A DNA stretch of 64,000 nucleotides, from assembly GCA_905221605.1 (NCBI GenBank), contig CAJNDS010002821.1:1-64000 (forward strand), read 5' to 3'. Shown piece by piece: positions 55,627-64,000 of this stretch. Source of the stretch: Symbiodinium natans. Lineage: Eukaryota; Sar; Dinophyceae; Suessiales; Symbiodiniaceae. The notes beneath the pieces were generated by a model that worked only from the letters and a program-made list of their open reading frames with translations, made no database searches and had not been told where the DNA came from. The first letter of the stretch is position 1. The number at the start of each line of letters is the position of its first letter. The position numbers were made by a program, and so were the translations under genes.

Positions 55627-58600
55627 CTTGCAGAGCATTTATGGAGGACTTTCTAAGCCGCCATAATCTCGGATGTACTCAGTTTTTTCAGCCGTAGATC
55701 TGAACCTTACGACTGTGTCACGGTGAGACAACCAGACCTCGAGATGAAAGTACAACGCGCGGGTCGTCGGCCATCGGTGATGGAAGCCAATCAGCGCTTT
55801 CAACTTAGTCACCAAGGCTGCTGTAATGGTTCGAAAACAACTTTGTATGAGCTATAGTCTACATTCCTACTACTACTATCCGCTTAAGAAGCCCGAACAT
55901 ATGATCCCTCATAGCTCTAGCAACACCTAATATACAAGGGTTACATGAAAAGGAAAACTAAACCAACTTACCATCATATGGATGTATAGTAAATGAATAG
56001 TACATGATGAGGTTGAGTCAGCATGGTAGCTTACATTAGCCAGCAATGCGCGGGAGTTCAACTCGACCGACACATCCCTTTTTCATGAAAACCGATATAC
56101 CCCCCACCTCTCTTGAGAAGCGCCCTTACTGGGTACTTGGACCCTCAAGGTAGCACCCTACCTAACCTCTATTCCAGTGTGGTAACCCTAAGCCCCATAA
56201 CACCCTTCTGTACTCGCTACAATCCCTTTTACAGGATTTAAACTCCTCGGAAGCAACCCAGCTTGAGGCCAAGACAGGCAAGGAGAGGAGGTCCACCACC
56301 AAGCTCTTTACCTCCAGCCTTCCTTCTGTCTCCTGGAATGTAGACTTTGTGGTTTGGGGTTGTAGAAGATTTCTACAGGGTTGTATAGGGAGAATTGTAG
56401 CACTTGGTGCATAGCAACAATAGCAATGGCCTATTCTAATTAGGGCTTAGGTGTTGAGATTTTGGGGTTTCAGGGCACAGAAGTATGCCCATTTACCCTC
56501 CCACAAACTGACATGGAAGCCGATACAACGGTAGCAAAAAACCAGGATAACGTGAGGCAGCAGAAGTGCGGCAATGCTCCAGCCAAATTCCTACGAACTA
56601 CTACGAAAAGACCCCTAAACGCTCATCCCAACTCAACCTGGCCGCCGAAACCCAAAACCGGAAACCCTGAACCCGACAGCTATGGAACGGTCCTGCTTGA
56701 CCCTGAGAAAGCTCTCAACAATGATGGCCAGCAGAATGTTCAACGAGACCAAGAAGAGCAGGAAGGTATACCTTGGCTTTTAGGCTTAGGGTTTAGGGGG
56801 CAAGGAGGGAGAATTCAAACACTTTACAACCCTGAATTAAAGGCCATGTTGGCATGTGCCCAGTAGCAAGACAAATAAGGGTGAGCAAGTTTGAGCTCGC
56901 CAAAGTTTGCCCAGTTCAAGGGGCGGAATCACTGCAAGTTGGATGTGGTAGTGGTAGTTGCATAGGTAAAACATGAGGTAGACCCCTGGTCAAATGTACT
57001 GTAATCCTTATTCTGAGGGCGCACAGCGACACATCCCTATAACACTGCATAAATTGTAGATGTATATATATATATATATATATATACATATGTATATACC
57101 CTCGTTGGCCCCTGTGTCCCCAATGTGCTGCAGGCTTCGTTTCAATGTTACCTGCAGGCCAAGTGACAGAATGTACCAAATCTTCTGCAGCCAGCCTTCT
57201 GTCCACTCATCCTGGACCAAGGAGGATACCCAGAATGGCAGAAAACGCGTGAGGTTAGGGTCTTGATACAGTCGGGAGATGCGATGCGTCAACAATCCTC
57301 ACCTTCCTAAGACAAAAGTACTTTTTCAGGCAGGAGCGGATACGTCTCCTCTGTTTTTCACTCCCGGGAGCTGTCTCAGCTGTCGGAAGTGATTGTATGG
57401 GGCAATGGTTCGTATCTTCTACCTCTGTTTAAGATACTTTGGGTGCCTACAGGATGGTGCTTGAGCCTGAGTCACAAGGCAGTTGCAGGGGAGACAAGCG
57501 GTGCTCTGGCCACGTGTCTCTTCACATCGAACACAACAATCCTATGGTGGTCTGAGAGAACTCAATTTTGTTCGAAATCCAACACTGAGCCGGCAGTCTG
57601 ACAAAATGGACAATAGCCTGGGACGCATGAGCAACCTACTCAACCCACTTTCAGCTGCCGAAGCCTCAAAGGGGTACTCGCCGATCAACATCCTCAGACA
57701 CAGAGGCACCATGCAGAGCTGGTCCAGGGACAAGGCATGCTTGCGCTACTGCCCCCGTGACAGTCTACAATGCGGGACATATATCGGCCGGGGTGTAGGC
57801 ACCTCTAAGGTATTACCCAACTGCTACTGAGTGGGGTCAGATCCGAAGTGGCACATAGCAATACGCAAGTGGTTTGCAGAATGTGCTTCAAGGTTCCAAC
57901 AGCTTTTGATCATTGCATCCCTAGGCCCTGCAGCTGAGGCGCTGAAAACATGTGTTGGCGGCAATGCGGAAGGTGGAGAACATGATCCTTGGCAGGCCCC
58001 GCTGCTCAGCGTTTAGGCCGTCATGATCTGGATGGTACTTCTAGAGGACCATGATCTGGATGGTACTTCTAGAGGACCGCAAACTTGCTTGCGAACAGGT
58101 TCCCTTCTTCAACAACAGCGGAAAGTATGCATTACCCCAAAGTGCGACCTACTTAAGGTATAGGTTGGGCACCATGAGATCAAGCAAAGAGGGCTACTAG
58201 TGATACTAGTGTGCACTGGGCTTGCACGTCTTTCATGCCCGATGATCATCCAGCTTGATGTCTGTCCACCATGTCTACAACCGCGCGCATTGTTCTGACC
58301 ACCAAGCTGGAGGCTGCTGTTGATGAAGGAAATCTTCCACCCAAGGTTCCTAAACTACTGCATTTCCCCAGACTGTTTGGAATTAGTGTAGTGCAAAAAT
58401 TCCTCCGTCACCAAGAAAACTGTGTTTCAGACAACGCGCATGTTGCGGCCAAGATGCTTGTCTGGGCCGAAGGACCAGTGAGCCAGCCAGGCCAAAATCG
58501 CGAAGAAGATACTGAGAGGAGGTTTGGGGAGACTTCATGGCCCAGGTTTTGTGTGAGCATATTTCCTGCTGGGGTTTCCGTGAGGCTCACCTCCCAAATA

Positions 58601-61600
58601 TCTAGAAGGGTTTAGGGCTTCGGGCTGAGGGCTTAGGATTTAAAGGCTATTATAGTGGCCGTGAACCTGGAAAGTAATGGACATACAGTCTAAGTAGAGA
58701 TTCTCCATCAATCACCTAGCTTTCCTCTCTACTGTATGCGACCCTTCCTCTCTACTTTGTGGGACCCTGAGGTCGGTCATTTACAAAGGGCTGCAGAATG
58801 GTTGTACTTGGCTGATTAAGGAGATATATCATGTATTACCCAACTCAGTCGGGTTGCTCAGCATCCGGAGTACAACAAAGCTCTTCTTGCCCCAGGGCCA
58901 ATACCCCTTAACGAAGGAATACTCCGCAAAACATCTGAGGGCTTGAAGGACTTCAAGCATCTTCCAACATGTCAGGGATCTTGAGCTCGCTTGGAGACTT
59001 GCACTTGTCAAGGGGGTGGTGGGTGGGGGAGGGGGGCAGGATACTAAACATCCAGGGACGGTTTTTAGAGTTTACGGTTTAGAGTCTTCTTACCAGACCT
59101 TGACTTTCCCACCCAGCGCGCCTTAACTACCAGTATATACTACTGTACCATGTGAACGCCAACTGCTGCAGAGGCTCAAATAATTACTAACATCATGTTG
59201 TGTTTGAGGTACTCTATACGACAGTTATACATGTCTAGAAGGAATCTGAACCCACCAGCTTGGTCGTCAATTAGGCCTGTGTATCTGCGCGTATGCTCCT
59301 GGACCCACCTATGGTTCACCGAAGCGCATCCCAGCGCAGAGGACGCCATGACACAACAAGAAAACAGGTGCTACAGGGATACCTGCCAATAATCAGTATC
59401 ATGGTTAGGGACTCCTTGTATATCTCATAGACCTCAAATGGATATTAGTAAGTATTTACGCCCCTGTATGGGTCTACTTTCAGGCAATGCAGCTCAGGGG
59501 GCCCTAAGGAAGAATAGTATAGACCTGCAGAATTCTTCTATGTGATATGTGTATATAACTGCAGACACTCCCCCCAAACAACGCCTATCTAGTCAGTCTA
59601 AGCCCAAAGCGACACCCCGCAGCCGACACCCCAGTCTCTTAGAAGCACCAGAAAATCTCGGACGTTCCAAGCCGTTCATGTGGCATTCGTGCCCTAGGTT
59701 GATTGGAACCTTGCGAAGACACCCTGCCACAAGGAAGCAGACAAGCTGCATAAATATCAGGCAGAAGTGGAACATATCGCCAGCTGCTACAATGACTGTA
59801 CGGCTGATGAGGTCGACCTTCGGATGCACCTCCATGTACTGGATAAGTCCTTGACTCGCACGGACACGTGTGAGGGTTGTTCTCAAGCACCATGGTGTTA
59901 TAGAGGGATATGTAGCCACCAGGGTTTGGGGATTCGGGTTCAGGATTTAAGGCTAAAAGTTGTAAAGAGGGATCATAAGGGAATCAGGGAATGCACTTGG
60001 GAATCTACCTGAGGGTCATTTTGGTGACAGCTAGCAAACAAACCCTTTCCACACTTCCTGTTGCTACTAGTATTCATATTAATTTTCCCCACATCACTGT
60101 GCGGAGTTTTTGGTTTTTAGGCCGCACTCCGCCGCCGCCGCCCGCCGCCCGCCCGCTGCCCGCTGGTCTGGCCCCTTGCCCTTGAAAACGGAGAAGATCT
60201 TGCCTCGAACTGCCAATTTCAGCCCTTGCTGGGAAGCAGGTAGACAAGAAACACGGAACCATTGTCCCGGGCTCTAGATTCTGCGGAAAAGTGCCCTACT
60301 GCGACAAGACCTCATGCATCACACACCAACCAGCAAGACTTCAGCCATGCCTCTTAGGAGGCACATGAACACCAGGAAATAAGCCAGCAGCTTCATCAAC
60401 TCCTGTTCTCTAGGCTTCGTAGCTCTGGATTGGCTGAAGAGGAGACTACAGGAGACTACAGTGCCAAGGGCTTGCCCTCATTTCAAACTTACCTAAGATT
60501 GCTAAAGGGGAATGTTGCGAGGAGTATGCAGGGGTGGTTTCGAGAACCAATAAGTGAGGACCAAGGAATCCCGGGCACAGAGCTCAAAGATTAAGGCTCG
60601 TCTTATCAGGTGCTGTGGTAGGCAGCCCTCGTGCCAAAGCCATTCCGGCTGTTTCACTGATTCGGGCATGCACGCGAAAAGCAAGCTTCATTGAACTTCG
60701 GTGGCTGTTGTATACTGAGAAATTGCTTTCCCTCTCGAACAAACTGAGGATAAGCAAACCTCTAATAAGGAAAGAATGCGAACACTACCAAGATCGGTAG
60801 TGTCCAAAGTTGAAACAACAGCAGCAGAACAATGACTCAAGTTCAACTTGCAGGAATGCGCTGTGGATATGACTTCATCTTACAGCCGGTAAAGACAGCA
60901 GAAACGAGTCAGTAAGATGCCACAATGGTGCCAGACTGGTTTTTTTGCACCGTGGCTGCGTTCAAACCACTGCAGTCAGAAGCCAAAGCATTCGAGGGCA
61001 TTTCAGGAGGTTACGGCTGGTGATATGGGTATTACTCAACCTAATCCCGATAGAACCCCCAACACGGACCCCCATAAACCCCTTGTTTTTTCTATGTATC
61101 CGTTGGGGTGTGTAACGGTCCCCCCCCCGGTGTGATAAACTCATATCAAAGACCAAGGACAAGCCAAATCAGATCTGGACGACAAAATTTTTTCAGCAGC
61201 CAGGGTTGCATGAGCCTTATGGATAAACCTGAAGCTTGGAGACCACGCTGCCTGGTACGCCACAGCATCCTTGATCACGTTCAGAGTCTCGAACGAGTCA
61301 TTGATGACCTTAAGGCACTCTATGGCGTTAGGTCGACATGCTTGGGATATAGCACCAATCATACTTCTCCACAATTGAGGATTGCGAGCTTTGCTAGCAA
61401 CACCTAGTGCTCTTCACGTCAATACCCGACCACGACATTAATCGGGGAATGTGTACTATTTGCTGGTTGGGGGGTTCATCATTCGAGGGAGGGAATTTCC
61501 CAAACCCCCTGCTTCCATCTTCTTGTAGAAGCGGCAACCAAAATGTGAGCTCTGGAGTACACTAATGGTGGCCCGCCCCTATATAGCCCTTTTAAAGACC

Positions 61601-62127
61601 TCTGAAAGTCCCTGTATACCCCCCCATATAACAGTACTATAGTCAGAGGCTCATATGTTGGCGGTCTTAATTGTTATCGATGGGGTTAGAGATGCTCGAG
61701 GCACTCATGGGCTCCGCATGCATGAGCCGTGATGAGTCCAAGTGTTCCTCAACCCAAAGTATGATTGTATGACCTATGTAGCACCCAAGAATCTACAATA
61801 TGCGAAGCACCACGGTTGATGCCAAAAAATCCTGCATCGTTCTGAGAACAGTAGACCGTGGAAACTCTCGTATTCTAATGTTCGATAGAACCCCGATACT
61901 GGTAATGAAAGGATACACCATCGTAACACTGGGCCTGAAGGATTTCCAATATGATTTTGAAGTCTATTTGAGGTACCCTATACCAGTACTCTACAGGGAA
62001 TCTAGGGCCACAATTTGGTATTTATGCAGGTCCCAATACGAGAAACCTTTCACCGCAAGTGCAACAAAGCAGCCATTGCGACGGCTTTTTGGCTCGACGG
62101 GTCTTCCTGGGCGAAGATTTCATAAAG
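55549..62127 (-). CDS. Polycystin-type (PKD2/TRP-like) cation channel gene
   Basis: Read 5' to 3' on the minus strand: cytosolic helix (62.1 kb), segments at 61.9 and 61.27 kb, an S4-S5-like exon (59.8 kb), a loop exon (59.25 kb), an S5 exon ending in the SFG motif (58.5 kb), a pore exon with LIGEYPFE (57.7 kb), a pore-S6 linker (57.2 kb) and S6 with LNILLAIIVESFLRVK (56.7 kb). The last seven supported blocks join in phase, apart from the shorter block at 58.93 kb. Polycystin channels conduct cations across ciliary, plasma or internal membranes. The extracellular TOP domain and S1-S3 were not recognised and may lie in gaps or beyond the window. No EF-hand was found. Confidence 0.6.
55650..56540. 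other. No supported gene
   Basis: AT-richer sequence with several short CCCTAA-like strings. Probably intron or intergenic. No exon with good splice signals seen. Confidence 0.4.
56552..56590 (-). CDS. Channel gene, post-S6 exon
   Basis: Acceptor agtagttcgtag, exactly 13 codons EFGWSIAALLLPH, donor CAC|GTTATC. In phase with the S6 exon. Confidence 0.45.
56678..56776 (-). CDS. Channel gene, S6 exon
   Basis: Exactly 33 codons: PRYTFLLFLVSLNI, LLAIIVESFLRVK, QDRSIA. This matches the polycystin S6 pattern (FxxLLNxxLAIIxxxYxxVK). The intron end is ccctaagcctaaaag, telomere-like; donor GTCGGG. The plus strand is open for 134 codons here and is a shadow. Confidence 0.75.
57060..57087. repeat. (TA)n microsatellite in intron
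   Basis: About 13 TA units inside the intron between the linker and S6 exons. Confidence 0.9.
57152..57261 (-). CDS. Channel gene, pore-S6 linker exon
   Basis: Starts after gtatcaag (two bases complete the previous codon), 36 codons: PNLTRFLPFWVSSL, VQDEWTEGWLQKIW, YILSLGLQ; donor CAG|GTAACA. An internal acceptor ccttggtccag would give a shorter exon but breaks the phase. Confidence 0.68.
57649..57718 (-). CDS. Channel gene, pore exon
   Basis: Acceptor ttgtccctggaccag, 23 codons plus one base: LCMVPLCLRMLIGE, YPFEASAAE; donor GTGGGT. LxxMLIGEYPFE corresponds to the pore helix and selectivity-filter region (LLGDFxFE-like) of polycystin channels. Confidence 0.72.
58021..58077. repeat. 28-bp perfect tandem duplication
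   Basis: catgatctggatggtact followed by tctagaggac, present twice in succession. Confidence 0.95.
58436..58511 (-). CDS. Channel gene, S5 exon
   Basis: Acceptor aaacctcctctcag, one base plus 25 codons: IFFAILAWLAHWSF, GPDKHLGRNMR; donor GTTGTC. A hydrophobic helix ending in FG, as in polycystin S5. Phase joins the exon ending at 59,192 and the pore exon. Confidence 0.72.
58913..58960 (-). CDS. Possible exon (phase conflict)
   Basis: Acceptor catgttggaag, exactly 16 codons MLEVLQALRCFAEYSF, donor GTTAAG. Good signals, but the flanking exons join in phase without it. It may be alternative or false. Confidence 0.35.
59192..59298 (-). CDS. Channel gene, loop exon before S5
   Basis: Acceptor ggtgggtccag, 35 codons plus two bases: EHTRRYTGLIDDQA, GGFRFLLDMYNCRI, EYLKHNM; donor GTTAGT. 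The two bases plus the first base of the S5 exon make ATT. Confidence 0.68.
59710..59849 (-). CDS. Channel gene, S4-S5-like exon
   Basis: After acceptor gcgagtcaag, two bases plus exactly 46 codons: LIQYMEVHPKVDLI, SRTVIVAAGDMFHF, CLIFMQLVCFLVAG, CLRK; donor AAG|GTTCCA. HPKxxxxxRTxxxAAxDxxHF resembles the S4-S5 region of polycystin-like channels. Confidence 0.7.
60910..60969 (-). CDS. Possible exon
   Basis: Acceptor ggcttctgactgcag then WFERSHGAKKPVWH, HCGIL. The 3' border is not fixed. Confidence 0.4.
61229..61308 (-). CDS. Channel gene, upstream exon
   Basis: Acceptor agtgccttaag, 26 codons plus two bases: VINDSFETLNVIKD, AVAYQAAWSPSF; donor CAG|GTTTAT. Confidence 0.65.
61900..61934 (-). 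CDS. Short exon
   Basis: Acceptor aaatccttcag, AQCYDGVSFHY, donor GTATCG. The 138-codon plus-strand frame over this region is rejected. Confidence 0.5.
62054..62127 (-). CDS. Exon, amphipathic cytosolic helix
   Basis: Acceptor gtaaacccag, LYEIFAQEDPSSQK, AVAMAALLHL, donor GTGAAA. An internal acceptor cttcgcccag is an alternative start at EDPSS. Confidence 0.6.
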
Positions 62128-62429
62128 CTGGGTTTACTCCCGCACACTCGGACAAGCCAGGCGAGGCACACACTGGCCAGCATCCTTCTCTTGCAGCCCT
62201 ATTGGGCCGGTGGTGACACTTACTCCAGGGGTACTCTGGATGTAACTCTCATTGCAGAGTGAATCAGGGTCTAGGGTCTCTATAACAAGGCAGGACGCGG
62301 CGTTTTGGTGCATGCATTGGGTGTGTGCTCAAGTTCGAAAGTGCAAAAAACCTAGGCTTTTGACTCATTCCGGTGTTGGGAACCAGCAAGGCACAGATTC
62401 CTCGAAGGGCGCTTTTTTGTGATTTTGAG

Positions 62430-62474
62430 TGTTTCGCCTAGGCGGGAGCCTTGTTTTGAAAGCGACGAAAAAAA

Positions 62475-62551
<77 letters not shown>

Positions 62552-62645
62552 ACGCACACACACACACACACACAAAAGTTGTGTATGCTGTTTTTTCGTC
62601 TATTCTTGCGGGTGCTTGTTGGGGCTTGCATGTGTCGGGCCCCAA
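62430..62645. repeat. Duplicated segment, copy 1 (with (CA)n)
   Basis: Shares gagtgtttcgcctaggcggg, agccttgttttgaaag and ttgcatgtgtcgggcccc with 62,736-62,855, but holds a (CA)n tract in the middle. Confidence 0.9.
62477..62573. repeat. (CA)n microsatellite
   Basis: About 48 CA units with two interruptions. Confidence 0.97.
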
Positions 62646-62735
62646 ACCTCAGAGATCAGATCTTAGAACATCTTTCTGGCGATGCAAGTGAGGACTCAAG
62701 TCAAATCTAAAGTTTGCTGAAGACATTGGCACCAT

Positions 62736-62855
62736 TTGAGTGCTTCACGTAGGTGGCAGCCTTGTTTTGAAAGTGACGAAAACATAAAAGTTGTGCAGAC
62801 TATGTTTTACGTCTATTGTTAAGGGTACTTGTTTGGGCTTGCATGTGTCGGGCCC
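62736..62855. repeat. Duplicated segment, copy 2 (no (CA)n)
   Basis: Same segment with only acat at the position of the (CA)n tract; about 85% identity to copy 1 outside it. Confidence 0.9.
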
Positions 62856-63359
62856 CTGGATATTCCCAACATGGATATTCCCAACCCCCCCTCCCCCTAA
62901 ACCCCCAGGAAACGGGCTCACGAGAGAGCGTCCTACCTACAACAAGGGGACAATTTTCTACCACAAGATTTAGGGTTTAGAGTGGTTGGTAGCGCGTGAA
63001 GGAATGGAAAAGAACATGGCACTTGCTATATTTCCTCATTTCTATCCATCCACCCACCAAACCCTGCAGCGACTTCCATTTCCTTTTGCATTCCTTCCCG
63101 TTCCTCCAGTCCTCTTGAGACCTAAACAGTGGCTTCGATCATCTTTTCCGTTTCAACAATTTCAAGGCCCTAAACCTAAACCAGTGGGACTAAGCCAGTA
63201 GGTTATAGATGGGGTTACAAGTCCCGCAATTGACTGGGTTGTCCCCTGAGCCTTCAATTCAAGAAGAAAATACATCGCCATAGACTCACGATTTAAAGTT
63301 CAGGCTTTAGGGCACCATGAATAAATTCAGTTCCCACATCATTGTCCATTTTGGCTCTC

Positions 63360-63530
63360 CACTATCCTGAACCCGAAACCCTACACTCCCCGAAATTAAC
63401 CCGGAAACCCATATAGCCCCTCTCTCAGCCTTCAAGGAAAAAGATGAAGACAAGAGGCCCAACACCCGAAACCCTACAGCAACCCCCTAAACCCTGCCCG
63501 CAAACCTAACCCGAAGCCCTAGACATGCAT
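63360..63530. repeat. Degenerate CCCTAAA-rich block
   Basis: Repeated cgaaaccctac, ccctaaaccc and gaagccctag strings; no ORF supported. The rest, 62,860-64,000, shows no convincing exon. Confidence 0.7.
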
Positions 63531-64000
63531 AGGCAGGAGGCCACGCTGAGAATCCGATTGACCAAAGAGATGAGACCCGTCATGGTCCTTGGCTCACCAA
63601 GCCCCCTCCAGGCATCCAAAATGTGGAGTTTAGGATCACGATAAGGATGCACTCGCCCAGTCCCCGTTCAGCACCAATAAAGAAGCGACACGTACCCAAA
63701 TAGGGTTGAGGGTTCAGGATTTGAAGGGGTGATAGGGACATAAGGGGGGATGTATAGGGTTTTCTTGGCTCAGAAATCGCATCCCCGAACTAGGCTCACG
63801 AGTGACGTTCCTGAAGTAATTGGGGCCAAAAGGGGTGTAGAGGCATGTACAGGGACATGTCCCCCATGTACCCGAATTAGGATCTGGATCTACAAGGTTT
63901 CCTCGGCTCACGAGTTACATCCGGCAAGTCCGCAAATATGGTGATGAGTCTTCCACATGGTGGGTTGCCAACATTATGACCCCTTGGAAGGGTTTATAGA

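Noticed and set aside
61800-62216. 138-codon plus-strand ORF
   Set aside because: Two minus-strand exons with good splice signals lie inside it.

Overview
Eukaryotic nuclear DNA of roughly 50% GC, full of microsatellites, minisatellites and scattered TTTAGGG/CCCTAAA heptamers (the telomere unit of plants, dinoflagellates and chromerids). No prokaryotic operon, rRNA, tRNA or CRISPR array was seen. Taken together, very intron-rich genes, extracellular thrombospondin type-1 (TSP1) modules, polycystin-like channel sequence, some possible GC-AG introns and the TTTAGGG unit suggest an alveolate. A chromerid such as Chromera, or a dinoflagellate, would fit. This is inference and the species is not proven.

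Almost no gene shows as a long ORF. Reading the minus strand for short open stretches bounded by a pyrimidine-rich AG acceptor and a GT donor reveals dozens of exon-like blocks (about 20-190 nt). Many are an exact number of codons and several neighbours join in phase. All convincing exons lie on the minus strand, so the window looks like a one-directional gene array. Exon coordinates come from the splice signals; gene boundaries are provisional.

Layout from high to low coordinate, which is 5' to 3' on the minus strand. 62.1-55.5 kb: a polycystin (PKD2/TRP-like) cation-channel gene with S5, pore and S6 exons in order and in phase. 55.13-49.6 kb: a gene opening with a signal peptide, carrying an inactive LINE reverse-transcriptase fragment flanked by a TGGTTTAATGG repeat family. 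49.4-43.45 kb: another signal-peptide or membrane-anchor gene of unknown function. 42.46-38.48 kb: a third signal-peptide gene. 38.43-37.7 kb: a fourth, beginning only 20-55 bp after the stop of the previous one. 37.2-17.3 kb: many Cys-rich, secretory-type exons, including a TSP1 repeat split over three exons, a second TSP1-like exon and an IPT/TIG-like exon. 14.6-5.83 kb: an intracellular, helix-rich protein of unknown family (perhaps HEAT-like) with a long run of in-phase exons and a TAG stop at 5.83 kb. 5.0-2.4 kb: exons of another unknown gene.

Repeats separate or invade these genes: a TGTGTTG heptamer array at the left edge, a 1.5-kb array of the 10-mer ACATGTATAC, two compound (AGT)n-(CGT)n loci whose CGT part encodes poly-Asp, a (ATGT)n/(ACAT)n palindrome, a dispersed repeat at 15.1-17.3 kb, and a duplicated segment of which one copy has gained a (CA)n tract.
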